Shown here: piece by piece, positions 55,270 through 64,000 of the stretch | How positions within the stretch are numbered: the stretch's first letter is position 1 | Layout: every line of letters begins with the position of its first letter | Assembly (NCBI RefSeq): GCF_001922345.1 | Contig: NZ_CP018811.1 | Span: forward strand, 3,720,001-3,784,000 | Direction: 5' to 3' | From: Paraburkholderia sp. SOS3 | GTDB taxonomy: Bacteria > Pseudomonadota > Gammaproteobacteria > Burkholderiales > Burkholderiaceae | DNA: 64,000 nt | Notes under the pieces: generated by a model | What the model was told of the DNA's origin: nothing | Databases searched by the model: none | What the model saw: only the letters and a program-made list of their open reading frames with translations | Made by a program: the position numbers and the translations under genes

Positions 55270-58023
55270 TTATTTGACCGCCTCGGCCTGCTCGGCTTCG
55301 CTGGCCGCCGCGGGCACGAGGCCCGACGCCGCCGCTTCGCGCGGCTGCAGCAGCAGCGCAACGAGCCCGCTCCAGCCCGTCTGATGCGACGCGCCGACGC
55401 CGCGGCCCGTATCGCCATGGAAATACTCGTGAAACAGCACGAGGTCGTCCGAACGCGGGTCGGCCTGCAGTTGCGGATAGGCGGCCATCACCGGCCGCTT
55501 GCCGTTCGCGTCTTTCAGGAACAGCTTCGTGAGGCGGCGCGCGAGTTCGTCGCCGATCTCGCGCAGCGACAGCCGCTGGCCGGACCCGGTTGGATACTCG
55601 ATAAGAAAATCGTCGCCGTAGTAGCGGTGAAATTCGTATAGCGATTCGATCAGCAGGAAATTGACCGGCATCCAGATCGGCCCGCGCCAGTTCGAGTTGC
55701 CGCCGAACACGCGCGAATCCGATTCGGCGGGCAGATACTTGACGGAAAATTCCTTGCCGTCGAACCGGAAGACGAAAGGCTCGTCGCAATGCACGCGCGA
55801 CAGCGCCCGCACGCCGTAGTCGGATAGAAACTCGGTTTCGTCGAGCGCGCGGCGCAACAGCGCCTTCATCCGATGTCCGCGCAACAACGACAGTAGCAGC
55901 GTATTGCCCTTGCCCGGCTCGTTCCAGCGCGACACGAGCCGCGCGAGGTCGGGCCGATGCCGGAAGAACCACATGAGCCGCTCATGCAGGCCGGGCAGCG
56001 TGCCGTGCAGCCGGTGTTCGAGCGCGTGCACCGCGAACAGCGGAATCAGCCCGACGATCGAGCGCACGCGCATCGGCACGTTGCTGCCGTCGGGCAAGCG
56101 CAGCTTGTCGTAGAAGAAGCTGTCCTGCCCGTCCCACAAACCCGTTTCGCAACCGTCCTCGCAACTGACCGCTTCGGCGATATACAGGAAGTGCTCGAAG
56201 AACTTCACGCCGATATCGACGAACACATGGTTTTCGTATGCGAGCTCGAGTGCGATGCGCATGAGGTCGAGCGCGTAGGCGGCCATCCACGCGGTGCCGT
56301 CCGCCTGGTCGATATGGCCGCCCGTCGGCAGCGGCGACGAACGGTCGAAGATGCCGACGTTGTCGAGCCCGAGAAAGCCGCCCTGAAAAATATTGCGGCC
56401 GTCCGCGTCCTTGCGGTTGACCCACCACGAGAAATTCAGCAGCAGCTTGTGAAACACGAGCTCCAGAAAATCGCGGTCGCCCTTGCCGGTCAGCGCGCGA
56501 TCGATCTCATAGACGCGCCACGCGGCCCATGCGTGCACGGGCGGATTCGCATCGCCGAAGGCCCACTCATAGGCGGGCAACTGGCCGTTCGGATGCTGAT
56601 AGCGGTCTTTCACGAGCAGCAGCAACTGGCGCTTCGCGAACGCGGGATCGATGAGCGCGAAGGCCGCCGCATGAAACGCGAGATCCCACGACGCGTACCA
56701 CGGGTACTCCCACTTGTCCGGCATCGACACGATGTCCGCATTGCACAGATGCCGCCAGTCCGCATTGCGGCCGCGCCGGCGGCCCGCGGGCGGCACCGGC
56801 TGTGCCGGGTCGCCGTCCATCCAGCGCTGCACGTCGAACTGGTAGAACTGCTTCGACCACAGCATGCCGGCCAGCGCCTGGCGCTGCACGAGACGTTCAT
56901 CGGGGTTTTCGATTTCGCGTTGCAGCACGCCGTAGAATTCGTCCGCTTCGGCGATCCGGCGCGCGAACAGCGCCTCGCAATCGAGCGGCACTTCATCGGG
57001 CGACGACGCGACGCGCCAGCGCAAATAGACGACTGCCGTGCCGTGCGGCTCGAGTTCGAGCGGCACGTGCGCGCCCGCCTTCGAGCCGGAATCGCGGCGC
57101 ACCGCGTCGCGCTCGCCGTGCACGAGGTAGTCGTTGAAGCCGTCCTTGAACGGGCCGATCGCATCTTCCATGCCGTACAGCCGCCGCGGATTGGTCTCGT
57201 TCTCGCAAAAGAGCCATTCGACGCCGGTTCCGTAACCGGTGTTCTCGCGCTCGACGTCCTTGCGCCATGCGGCGACGATAATCGATTCGTAGCCCGGATG
57301 GCGGCCGAACAGATAGGTGCGGTCGCGCATCCTCTCGAACATCAGCGAGGGCTTGTCTTCGAGCCCCTGCCACGACCATTTGTTGCGCGCCCAGATCTGC
57401 GGCAGCACGTCGAGCGACGCCGCTTCGTCGGCGCGGTTCTCGACGGTCACGCGCATCACGATGTCTTCGGGCGTGTGCTTCGCGTACTCGACGGTCACGT
57501 CGAAATAGCGCGAATGGTCGAATACGCCGGTGTCGAGCACTTCGTACTCGGGCATATCGGCGCCGCGGCGCGCGTTTTCTTCGACGAGGTCCGCGTAGGG
57601 ATACGCCGCATGCGGATATTTGTACAGCATCCGCATGTACGAATGCGTCGGCGTGCCGTCGAGATAGAAATACAGTTCCTTGACGTCCTCGCCGTGATTG
57701 CCTTGCGAGTTCGTGAGACCGAACAGACGTTCCTTGATGATCGGGTCGCGCCGGTTCCACAGCGCAAGCGACACGCACCAGTTGAGCATGTCGTCGCCGA
57801 AGCCGGCAATGCCGTCTTCGCCCCAGCGGTACGCGCGGCTGCGCGCGTGATCGTGCGGGAAGTAATCCCATGCGGTGCCGTTCGGGCTATAGTCCTCGCG
57901 CACGGTGCCCCACTGGCGTTCGCTCAGATACGGACCCCAGCGTTGCCAGTGCGCACAGTCGGCGGAATGCAGACGGGCGCCCTCGACGGTGTCGAGCAGA
58001 TTGCAGGCGCGAAGGCAGGGCAT
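55270..58023 (-). CDS. GH63-like glucosidase
   Basis: A 917-residue cytoplasmic protein of the MGH1/GH63-type glucosidase group. The (alpha/alpha)6 barrel region has the typical W-rich motifs [20 protein letters not shown] and [16 protein letters not shown]. The C-terminal [20 protein letters not shown] is a hallmark of the family. The family hydrolyses alpha-glucosides such as mannosylglycerate, glucosylglycerate or kojibiose-like units; the exact substrate is unknown. No signal peptide. The ATG at 58023 follows AGGAGGACGCTGTC. It lies between the debranching-like enzyme and zwf on the same strand. Confidence 0.88.
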   Translation of the reverse strand: MPCLRACNLLDTVEGARLHSADCAHWQRWGPYLSERQWGTVREDYSPNGTAWDYFPHDHARSRAYRWGEDGIAGFGDDMLNWCVSLALWNRRDPIIKERLFGLTNSQGNHGEDVKELYFYLDGTPTHSYMRMLYKYPHAAYPYADLVEENARRGADMPEYEVLDTGVFDHSRYFDVTVEYAKHTPEDIVMRVTVENRADEAASLDVLPQIWARNKWSWQGLEDKPSLMFERMRDRTYLFGRHPGYESIIVAAWRKDVERENTGYGTGVEWLFCENETNPRRLYGMEDAIGPFKDGFNDYLVHGERDAVRRDSGSKAGAHVPLELEPHGTAVVYLRWRVASSPDEVPLDCEALFARRIAEADEFYGVLQREIENPDERLVQRQALAGMLWSKQFYQFDVQRWMDGDPAQPVPPAGRRRGRNADWRHLCNADIVSMPDKWEYPWYASWDLAFHAAAFALIDPAFAKRQLLLLVKDRYQHPNGQLPAYEWAFGDANPPVHAWAAWRVYEIDRALTGKGDRDFLELVFHKLLLNFSWWVNRKDADGRNIFQGGFLGLDNVGIFDRSSPLPTGGHIDQADGTAWMAAYALDLMRIALELAYENHVFVDIGVKFFEHFLYIAEAVSCEDGCETGLWDGQDSFFYDKLRLPDGSNVPMRVRSIVGLIPLFAVHALEHRLHGTLPGLHERLMWFFRHRPDLARLVSRWNEPGKGNTLLLSLLRGHRMKALLRRALDETEFLSDYGVRALSRVHCDEPFVFRFDGKEFSVKYLPAESDSRVFGGNSNWRGPIWMPVNFLLIESLYEFHRYYGDDFLIEYPTGSGQRLSLREIGDELARRLTKLFLKDANGKRPVMAAYPQLQADPRSDDLVLFHEYFHGDTGRGVGASHQTGWSGLVALLLQPREAAASGLVPAAASEAEQAEAVK

Positions 58024-58105
58024 GACAGCGTCCTCCTTTTGACAAGGCAGCAGGAGTCACATCGTAGCGCGCTTTGCGCGGCGTTGCGCAATTAGCGGGG
58101 TATCG

Positions 58106-60136
58106 CTAGTCCCGCGCGGCCAGCAGCGCATCGATGCGCAGCCGCTCGCCGAGCGACCACGCCTGAAACGGCGCGCCCGCGGGCCGATGCGGCGCGTTTG
58201 CGTCGGCTATTTCACTGATGTGATCGAGGCCCGCGCAATCGAGATGGGCATCGAGCGGCGCGACAAAGCGCTCCCAGGCCGCCGCGCGCGCCGCCGCATC
58301 GGGCGCCTCGACGCGCAGCCACGCTTCGACGAACGGACCGAGCAGCCACGGCCACACCGTGCCTTGATGATAGGCGCCATCGCGCTCGCGCGGCCCTCCC
58401 GCATAGTAAGGGCGATACGCAGGGTCCGACGGCGCGAGCGTGCGCAGGCCCATCGGCGTGAGCAGATGGACACGAACCTGCTCGACGACGGCGCGCGCGA
58501 TCGCGCCATCGACGATCTGGTACGGCAGCCCGCCGACCGCGAAAATCTGGTTCGGGCGAATCGCACGGTCGAACGTGCCGCTTACATGGTCGACGTCGAT
58601 CACGTCGAACAATGCGCCGCTGGCCGGATCGACAAATCGTTCGACGAAAGCGCGCGCCGCGCGTCGGGCCGGTGCCTGCCACTGCGCATTCCAGTTTGAC
58701 GCGATGCGCAATGCGTTGATCCACAGCGCCTGAATTTCAACGGGTTTGCCGATGCGCGGCGTCACGACCCAGTCGCCGATCTTCGCGTCCATCCACGTCA
58801 GTTGCACGCCGGGCACGCCCGCGCGCAGCAGGCCGTCCTGGTCGGCGCCGATGGCAAAGCGCGTGCCGCGCGAATAGCCCGCGAGTATTGCGTCGACGGC
58901 CTGCTGCAAGCACCGGCGCGTCGCATCCGACGCATGCTGCACAGCAAGATAGTCGTGCACGGCCACGACGAACCACAGCGATGCGTCGACCGAGTTGTAC
59001 TCGGGCGTATCGCCGTAATCGGGAAAGCGGTTCGGCAGCATCCCTTCGGACAGCGTGGCCGACCATTGCAGCAGGATCGCTTGCGCTTCGTCGTAGCGTC
59101 CGCACGCGAGCAGCAGCCCGCGCATCGCGATAAACGTGTCGCGGCCCCAATCGGTGAACCACGGGAAGCCGGCGACGATCGTGCGGCCGCCTTCGCGCGC
59201 GACCACGTACGCATCGGCCGAGCGATGCAGGCGCGACGCGAATGCCGCGCGACGCGTGCGTTCCACATATTCGAGCCGCTGCGCATGCGCGAATGCATCG
59301 GACGTGTCGAACGCTTGCGCGCGCGATACGCCTTCGGCGCTCAGGATCATAACGGCATCGCACGCCGAAAGATCGAACGAAAAAATGCCCGGCGCCGCGA
59401 GATCTTCGGTGAATTCGAGCCCGCGTTCGCGTTCGACCGCGTAGCAGAAATTGCGGTACCAGTCGGGCGCATGCGCATAGCTGCCGTTCGATGCCGCGCG
59501 AATCGCCGGCAAGTCGCCGTACGGTCGCCAGCGCACGCAGGCACCGTCGAGGTCTGCGGTGAAATTGAAGGCACCGTTCTCATGGTGCAGTGCGTGATAG
59601 TCGCGGCCCGACAGCAGCGGACGCACGTGCAAGGTGACACCGCATGGAAGCTCCCGGTCGCTGCCGCCGTTCGTTCCGTTCGTTCCGTTCGTTGCGCTTG
59701 CCGCGCTCGCACTGCATTGCAGACGCCAGCGCAATACAGTTTCGCCGGTTGCTTTTGCGACGAACACTTCGGCGCTCACTTCGGCGTTCATGTCCGCGCT
59801 CATTCCCGCGAAAGCGCCGAGCGCGATGCGCCACGTCGGCCACGGCTCGGTCGTGAAGCCGAGCAGACGATCGGCGATATCGGGCACATTCAGGTCGGGC
59901 ACATAGCATTGCGTCGTCAGCGCATAGCGCTTGCCATTCATGTCGACCCACGCCTCGATGCCGTTGACGAGCACGATGCGACCCGCAGGCGGCCGCGTCG
60001 CCGCGAGCAGCAGCGCGTGGTAGCGGCGCGTGCGCGGCATGCCGACCGTACCCGATGCAAAACCGCCGAAGCCGTCTGCTTCGAGCCATTCGTCCTGGAG
60101 ATGCTCGCTGCCGATCGGCCCCGCGATGGTCGTCAT
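58106..60136 (-). CDS. glycogen debranching-like amylo-alpha-1,6-glucosidase
   Basis: A 676-residue protein with the GDE N-terminal domain (EWLEADGFGGFASGTVGMPR; RRYHALLLAA) and the C-terminal GDE catalytic barrel (VAGFPWFTDWGRDTFIAMRG; VDASLWFVVAVHDY; GAYHQGTVWPWLLGPFVEAW). It should remove alpha-1,6-linked branch glucose from glycogen-like or other alpha-glucans. The ATG at 60136 is followed 82 bases after its stop by the GH63-like gene. It is the first gene of the four-gene glucan operon. Gap 60137-60217 shows no gene. Confidence 0.93.
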   Translation of the reverse strand: MTTIAGPIGSEHLQDEWLEADGFGGFASGTVGMPRTRRYHALLLAATRPPAGRIVLVNGIEAWVDMNGKRYALTTQCYVPDLNVPDIADRLLGFTTEPWPTWRIALGAFAGMSADMNAEVSAEVFVAKATGETVLRWRLQCSASAASATNGTNGTNGGSDRELPCGVTLHVRPLLSGRDYHALHHENGAFNFTADLDGACVRWRPYGDLPAIRAASNGSYAHAPDWYRNFCYAVERERGLEFTEDLAAPGIFSFDLSACDAVMILSAEGVSRAQAFDTSDAFAHAQRLEYVERTRRAAFASRLHRSADAYVVAREGGRTIVAGFPWFTDWGRDTFIAMRGLLLACGRYDEAQAILLQWSATLSEGMLPNRFPDYGDTPEYNSVDASLWFVVAVHDYLAVQHASDATRRCLQQAVDAILAGYSRGTRFAIGADQDGLLRAGVPGVQLTWMDAKIGDWVVTPRIGKPVEIQALWINALRIASNWNAQWQAPARRAARAFVERFVDPASGALFDVIDVDHVSGTFDRAIRPNQIFAVGGLPYQIVDGAIARAVVEQVRVHLLTPMGLRTLAPSDPAYRPYYAGGPRERDGAYHQGTVWPWLLGPFVEAWLRVEAPDAAARAAAWERFVAPLDAHLDCAGLDHISEIADANAPHRPAGAPFQAWSLGERLRIDALLAARD

Positions 60137-60217
60137 CGATATGCCCTCTCGCTCCTTTACTGACTCGCGTCGTGCTCTGGATAGATGCGTGCGGCCCGCT
60201 TCGCGGCAAGCGCTGCG

Positions 60218-61588
60218 TCATTGCGGCAGCACGACCCACACTTCGAGCCCGCCGCCGTCGCGCGGATGGAACTGCAGCGTGCCGCCATGCAGGCGCGCGA
60301 TCCGTTCGACGATCGCGAGGCCAAGGCCCGTGCCGCTCGTTCCGCTATGTGCGTTCTTGCCGCGCTGAAACGGCGCCTTCAGCGCTTCGAGTTCGCTGGC
60401 CGACAGGCCGGTGCCGCGATCGCCGACCGCGACATACACCGCGTGCGCATCGCGCCACGTGCGCACCGCAAACCCGCTGCGACCGTACTTGACCGCATTC
60501 TGCATCAGGTTCATGAGCAGCCGCATCATGCTGATCGGACGGAACGCGACCGGCGGCAGCTCCGCAAGCGACAGTTCGAAATCATGCCCGAGCCCCGCGA
60601 AATCCGCAGCGAGCTGCTCGACGAGCGCATTGAGATCGCCGGGCTGCGCGGCCTCGCGTTCGCCGCTGCCCGCATAGTCCATGAACTGCTGCAGGATCGT
60701 GTCGATCTGATCGAGGTATGACTCGGCGGCATCGGTGAACGGCGCGTCGCGCGGCGCGCCGGCCATCGCCATCGCGAGACGCAGCTTCGTGAGCGGCGTA
60801 CGGATATCGTGCGAAATGCCGGCGAGCATCACCGCACGCGTGGCTTCGGCCTGCTGCAGCGCCTGCGTCATCTGGTTGAACGCCGTGCTGACCTGCGCGA
60901 TTTCTGTCGGACCGTCGACGGGCAGCGGCGCGGGCGCGTCGCCGGCGCTGATGCGCCGCGCCGCATCGGCCAGATGCTGCAGCGGCCGGTTCAGATGCAA
61001 CTGGAGCAGAAAGCCGGTCAGCGCGGCCAGCACGCCGAGCGACAGCGCCAGCAGCAGCGCGCTCAGGAGCCGGCCGCCTTGCGCCTCTTCGGGCAGCGTC
61101 AGCGCGATCCAGTAGGGCGTGTCGGCAATATGCACGCGCAGCCACATCGTCTGCGGCGCCCCGCGTATGGCTTCGGCCTCCCAGCGCACGTCGCTGCCCG
61201 CGGGCAGATAGCGGCGCAGCGTCTCGAGAAATATGCCGAGTTCGTGCGTGCGGTAAAACTCGAGCGGTCTCACCGGCGGCTGCGCGAGCGCATCGGGCGG
61301 CACATCGGCGCGCGCGCGGATACGCGCAGCCGTCACGTCGCGCGAGGCCGGCGGCGTCGCGGCAAGCACCGTGTCGAGCGTGGCGATGTATGCACCGAAC
61401 ACCGCGGCCGCGCGCTCGACGCGGGGTCGCTGCACATAGTGCAGCAGCACCGTCAGCGAGCACGCCTCGCTGACCACGACGAGCGCGAACAACAGAACGA
61501 TATTGCGGGCAAGCAGCGAGCGCGGCAACAGACGTGGCAGCGAGCGTGGTATCGAGGTCGGCATCGGGCGTGGCATGAAGCTGCGCAT
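60218..61588 (-). CDS. EnvZ-type sensor histidine kinase
   Basis: A 456-residue inner-membrane kinase. The first membrane helix is near residues 28-52 (NIVLLFALVVVSEACSLTVL), then a periplasmic domain, a second helix (ALLLALSLGVLAALTGFLL), a HAMP domain, the H-box GISHDIRTPLTKLRLAM and the HATPase (NLMQNAVKYG; DRGTGLSASE; TSGTGLGLAIVERIARLHGG). The stimulus is unknown; EnvZ-like proteins sense osmolarity. It follows the OmpR-type gene by 11 bases, so the pair is cotranscribed. Confidence 0.93.
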   Translation of the reverse strand: MRSFMPRPMPTSIPRSLPRLLPRSLLARNIVLLFALVVVSEACSLTVLLHYVQRPRVERAAAVFGAYIATLDTVLAATPPASRDVTAARIRARADVPPDALAQPPVRPLEFYRTHELGIFLETLRRYLPAGSDVRWEAEAIRGAPQTMWLRVHIADTPYWIALTLPEEAQGGRLLSALLLALSLGVLAALTGFLLQLHLNRPLQHLADAARRISAGDAPAPLPVDGPTEIAQVSTAFNQMTQALQQAEATRAVMLAGISHDIRTPLTKLRLAMAMAGAPRDAPFTDAAESYLDQIDTILQQFMDYAGSGEREAAQPGDLNALVEQLAADFAGLGHDFELSLAELPPVAFRPISMMRLLMNLMQNAVKYGRSGFAVRTWRDAHAVYVAVGDRGTGLSASELEALKAPFQRGKNAHSGTSGTGLGLAIVERIARLHGGTLQFHPRDGGGLEVWVVLPQ

Positions 61589-61599
61589 CAGGCGCGCGA

Positions 61600-62310
61600 T
61601 TATTCGACGTCCGCGATCAGCATATAGCCGACGCCCCAGACGGTCTTGATGAAGCGCGGCTTCGACGGATCGCTTTCGATGACCTGGCGCAGCCGCAGCA
61701 CCTGCACGTCGATGCTGCGGTCGAGCGCGTCGTGGTCGCGGCCGCGGGCGCGCGCGATCAGATTGTCGCGGCTCACCGCGCGGTTCGGCGACGAGCCGAG
61801 CGCGGTCAGCAGCAGCATCTGGGCGGAATGGAGTTCGATCGGTTCGTCGCCGCGAAACAGCAGACTTTTACCGACGTCGAGCCGGAACTCGCCGAAGCGC
61901 AGCGTTTGCGTCGTGACGGTCGGATCGCCCGCCGCGATTTTCTGGCGGCGCAACAGCGCATTGATGCGCGCGGTCAATTCCTGCGGCAGGAACGGCTTGG
62001 CGAGATAGTCGTCGGCGCCGGTTTCGAGGCCGACCACGCGATCGAGCGGATCGCCCTTCGCGGTCAGCATCAGGATCGGCACGGTTTCGCCCTCGGCGCG
62101 CAGGCGCGCGCAGATATCGAGACCGTTTTCGTCGCCGATCATCAGATCGAGCACGAGCAGGTCGAACGGCTCGCGCTCGAGATAGCGCTTGAGGCGCATG
62201 CTGTTTTCCACCACCCGCACCGAGAAACCCTGCGACGTCAGAAAGCGCTGCAGCATATTGCGCAGCTCGGCTTCGTCGTCGAGCACGATGATGCGGGGCG
62301 ACCGGTCCAT
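61600..62310 (-). CDS. OmpR-type response regulator
   Basis: A 236-residue regulator. The receiver has the acidic pair in VLDDEAELR and the phosphorylatable Asp in LLVLDLMIGDENGLD, with Lys in LAKPFLPQE. The C-terminal winged helix (EFRLDVGKSLLFRGDE to IKTVWGVGYMLI) binds DNA. The ATG at 62310 is preceded by GGAGCC; a GTG at 62331 is a longer option. It precedes the EnvZ-type kinase and follows the small EF-hand-like gene by 22 bases, so all three may be one transcript. Confidence 0.94.
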   Translation of the reverse strand: MDRSPRIIVLDDEAELRNMLQRFLTSQGFSVRVVENSMRLKRYLEREPFDLLVLDLMIGDENGLDICARLRAEGETVPILMLTAKGDPLDRVVGLETGADDYLAKPFLPQELTARINALLRRQKIAAGDPTVTTQTLRFGEFRLDVGKSLLFRGDEPIELHSAQMLLLTALGSSPNRAVSRDNLIARARGRDHDALDRSIDVQVLRLRQVIESDPSKPRFIKTVWGVGYMLIADVE

Positions 62311-62332
62311 GCAAGGCTCCTTCGGAAACACG

Positions 62333-62650
62333 CTATTCGCGCCGTTGTGTTGCGAGGAACTGCTCGATCTGCGGCAGTGTTACATATCCAACCTTCTGTG
62401 TGTCGATCTGGTCGAAATGCTGCGCGACGCGCGGCATGCCGAGTTCCGCCTGCTGCTTCGTGAGCTTGCCGTCGTGCGTCGTGTTGGCGGCGGTGAAGCG
62501 TTCTTCCAGCTTTTGCAGCATACGCTGCGTGCGGCCCGAGCCGCCCATTCCCATGCCCTGCATCGCCGGTGCGTTTTGCGTCGGCGCTTCCTGCGCAAAC
62601 GCGCTCATCGATGCAAGGTACAGCGCCAGCATCGCAATCCACTTCTTCAT
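62333..62650 (-). CDS. small secreted EF-hand-like protein
   Basis: A 105-residue protein with a signal peptide (residues 1-19, WIAMLALYLASMSAFA). Two degenerate EF-hand loops follow: NTTHDGKLTKQQ and DTQKVGYVTLPQ, each with the Gly and hydrophobic of the loop but missing some acidic ligands, so calcium binding is doubtful. A Met/Gly segment precedes them. The ATG at 62650 has GAGGAAGAG upstream. It lies at the head of the two-component operon, which may respond to or control it. Confidence 0.8.
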   Translation of the reverse strand: MKKWIAMLALYLASMSAFAQEAPTQNAPAMQGMGMGGSGRTQRMLQKLEERFTAANTTHDGKLTKQQAELGMPRVAQHFDQIDTQKVGYVTLPQIEQFLATQRRE

Positions 62651-63015
62651 CTCTTCCTCCGTCGAGGCGCTCACCTGCGTCGCTTGCGATGTGCCGCGAA
62701 CCGTTCGGTGACGTGGAGCATTCTTGTCGTTCGCCGCACTCGACGCAACGGGAAAACTATGTCATTCAATGTCGCGAGCAACAACCGCGAAAACGTCGAA
62801 TGAATCGTGTGACTCGTATGACATGCGCAAGATCTATCTATGTAAGCGCGGCTTTTCTGACATTCTTGAACATTAATTAGGAAAGGAAATTATCGTATCC
62901 TTGGCGAGCGCGAAAATAGCCTGTGTGGTTGGTCTTCGAGCGCATGCGGCGCTCTATACTTCGCATTCCATCAAAGTTTGATGGATCAGGCTTGGCAGCT
63001 TGAAACAAGTAATCC
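62651..63015. other. gap upstream of the C4-like RNA
   Basis: No gene is supported between the EF-hand-like gene and the structured RNA. The stretch 62820-62900 is A+T-rich (GACATTCTTGAACATTAATTAGG) and is a plausible promoter area for the RNA. A small open frame from 62978 overlaps the structured RNA and is not supported by a ribosome site. Confidence 0.5.
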
Positions 63016-63150
63016 CACACGCCTGCTCCGGCAGGCCGTGTGCTGCCTCCGCACGTTTATAGTCAATGGGCGGGCCATGGCAGGGAGACCTTCGGGTCTG
63101 CCGGTTTATGGATTACTTGACCGGTCTGCCAACCCTGTCATGTGCCCGCT
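63016..63150 (+). ncRNA. structured leader RNA resembling phage C4 antisense RNA
   Basis: A hairpin CACAC-GCCTGC-TCCG-GCAGGC-GTGTG (63016-63041) is followed by a region with two rival folds. GGCAGGGAGACC (63079-63090) can fold onto GGTCTGCC (63095-63102) through an AGACC/GGTCT stem. It can also pair within a longer helix of GCGGGCCATGGCAGGG with CCCTGTCATGTGCCCGC (about 63133-63149), 16 pairs and one bulge. GGGCGGGC, a TTCG loop and CCGGTCTGCCAACCC are features I remember from the C4 antisense RNA of P1/P4-like phages. The gene at 63202 begins 50 bases after it. Boundaries are approximate and the family call is from memory. Confidence 0.6.
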
Positions 63151-63201
63151 CACCTCTCTTCCGATCGGTCGCGGGCCTTCTCAGATAGCGGAGGAAGCAG
63201 A

Positions 63202-63615
63202 ATGACCAATCACACCAAAACAGTTTCGAACGAACAACGGACGCTTCGCGACGAGACATTGCGAAACGCGGAACGGATCGCGCTCGGCACGGCCCAGGGT
63301 GACGCGTCGAACGACACGCGCCAATCCATTTCGCCCAAACAGCGCAAGAAGCGATACGCGCATCTGGAGCGCTTCAGCGTCGCGGCTGTCCATCAGGCGA
63401 TCCGGGCGAGCCGGCAACTCGACCAGATCAGCGCCATGGCCGGCATGATCGCGCGCGATCAGGGATCGTCGCGAGAACGGAAGGCGCTTCTCGAGGGGCT
63501 CGAAAGCCTCGCGCGAAACTACGCGTCCGAGGCACGCATGGATATGGAGCATATGTCTATCGCGCAGTTGAAGCACACGCCTCGCTGGAAGCGGTTCAAG
63601 CAGCAGATCGGGTGA
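63202..63615 (+). CDS. hypothetical protein, 137 residues, downstream of the C4-like RNA
   Basis: A soluble, mostly helical, basic protein with no signal or membrane segment. Conserved-looking parts are SPKQRKKRYAHLERFSVAAV and MSIAQLKHTPRWKRFKQQ. I do not recognise a family. The ATG at 63202 follows GGAGGAAGCAGA. It is preceded by the structured RNA at 63016-63150, which probably regulates its expression, and is convergent with the two-partner-secretion gene. C4-type RNAs usually control short phage or prophage genes, so this may be a phage remnant. Confidence 0.78.
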   Translation: MTNHTKTVSNEQRTLRDETLRNAERIALGTAQGDASNDTRQSISPKQRKKRYAHLERFSVAAVHQAIRASRQLDQISAMAGMIARDQGSSRERKALLEGLESLARNYASEARMDMEHMSIAQLKHTPRWKRFKQQIG

Positions 63616-63652
63616 GTGCCGCCGGCACGGGCCGGTGACGTGGCTCGTGCGT

Positions 63653-64000
63653 TCAAAAGCTTGCGGCCAGCGAGACGCCAAGCGTCACGCGCGCAGTCGG
63701 GAATGCCGCTGGTTTGTACAGCGGGGTTCCCGCGAACAGATCGTAGGTGACGCCGGCATACTTCGCGGGTACGGCGCCGCGCAGGCCAACCGCCGCGCCT
63801 GCCAGTTGAGTCCCCGCCAGAAATGCCGTGTTCGGTCCGAATACGCGCCCGTAGTCGAGTCCCACGTATAGCGTTTGTCCGGTTGCGAGGACCGGCCATT
63901 GCAGTTCGTTGCGCCAGAAAAAACCTCGTTCTGCGGCAAGCATCGTTTCGCCGTCGAACCCGCGCACGGTGTAGCGGCTGCCGATGGTCAGGTCGTCGAG
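63653..64000 (-). CDS. two-partner-secretion outer-membrane transporter (ShlB/FhaC family), C-terminal part
   Basis: The last 115 codons of a longer gene that continues beyond the right edge. The segment SRYTVRGFDGE is the conserved motif four of TpsB proteins, and the end (LDYGRV, YDLFAGTPLYKP, VTLGVSLAASF) is the final strands of the barrel, ending in Phe. TpsB proteins export a large TpsA adhesin or toxin through a POTRA-barrel pore. The partner gene would lie outside the window. Confidence 0.9.
   Translation of the reverse strand, partial: LDDLTIGSRYTVRGFDGETMLAAERGFFWRNELQWPVLATGQTLYVGLDYGRVFGPNTAFLAGTQLAGAAVGLRGAVPAKYAGVTYDLFAGTPLYKPAAFPTARVTLGVSLAASF

Noticed and set aside
55957..58095. 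712-codon plus-strand open frame opposite the GH63-like gene
   Set aside because: Arg/Ala/Val-rich composition typical of GC-rich shadows, while the minus strand carries conserved GH63 motifs.
62978..63205. 75-codon open frame overlapping the C4-like RNA
   Set aside because: No Shine-Dalgarno, composition unlike a protein, and the bases are explained by the paired RNA structure; small phage ORFs sometimes overlap such RNAs, so it is not fully excluded.
1..64000. CRISPR array or tRNA/rRNA genes
   Set aside because: The tandem repeats found are coding repeats or short 12-mers without spacers, and I found no cloverleaf or rRNA-like sequence by eye.

Overview
The window is high-GC DNA with dense, short-spaced operons, ATGA-type stop/start overlaps and protein families typical of a soil- or plant-associated beta-proteobacterium of the Burkholderiaceae (Paraburkholderia/Caballeronia/Trinickia-like). 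That assignment is inferred from gene content and protein style, not from a marker gene. I see no rRNA, tRNA, CRISPR array or insertion sequence.

Layout. 1-5003 (minus): a 2-oxo-acid dehydrogenase cassette (E2 start, E1 beta, E1 alpha), a COG4091-type NAD(P)-dependent oxidoreductase and a SorC/DeoR sugar-sensing regulator, probably one sugar-acid or polyol catabolic unit. 5176-6834 (plus): two unrecognised genes separated by 12-bp tandem repeats. 6920-11291 (minus): a periplasmic molybdenum hydroxylase (tri-haem cytochrome c, [2Fe-2S] subunit, molybdopterin subunit). 11549-16633 (minus): FUSC membrane protein, small membrane protein, GNAT acetyltransferase, DapA-family aldolase, two small proteins and a secreted chorismate mutase. 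16844-23831 (minus): an autotransporter heptosyltransferase followed by an 1848-residue strand-loop-strand autotransporter, a likely glycosylated adhesin system. 23990-28041: DUF488 protein, GGDEF-EAL protein and a NarK-type MFS transporter with strong hairpins around it.

28531-36639 is the D-xylose locus: xylA, xylF, xylG, xylH on the minus strand, divergent xylR and an aldose epimerase on the plus strand. A 15-bp motif is repeated exactly upstream of xylA/xylR and of xylF. 37072-41801: a PepSY-TM protein behind a probable Fur box, an SDR and a divergent TetR regulator with a perfect palindromic operator, a LuxR regulator built on two degenerate HD-GYP-like regions, and a small secreted protein. 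41977-47834: a galactoside locus (solute-binding protein, GH42 beta-galactosidase, ABC ATPase, divergent LacI regulator with a 16-bp palindromic operator) that carries no permease gene. 47860-50943: a LOV-type blue-light hybrid histidine kinase and an aldo/keto reductase.

51229-52166 is a two-gene unit behind AT-rich DNA: an 88-residue unknown and a hendecad-repeat coiled-coil membrane protein. 52307-60136 (minus) is a glucan-to-pentose-phosphate operon: glycogen debranching-like enzyme, GH63-like glucosidase, glucose-6-phosphate dehydrogenase, and polyphosphate glucokinase with a histone-H1-like tail. 60218-62650: EnvZ/OmpR-type two-component system and a small EF-hand-like secreted protein. 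62651-63201 holds a structured RNA resembling phage C4 antisense RNA, ahead of a small unknown gene. The window ends inside a ShlB/FhaC-type two-partner-secretion transporter.

The least ordinary items are the autotransporter/heptosyltransferase pair, the 51-52 kb two-gene unit, the C4-like RNA, the tailed polyphosphate glucokinase in its glucan operon, and the degenerate HD-GYP/LuxR fusion.
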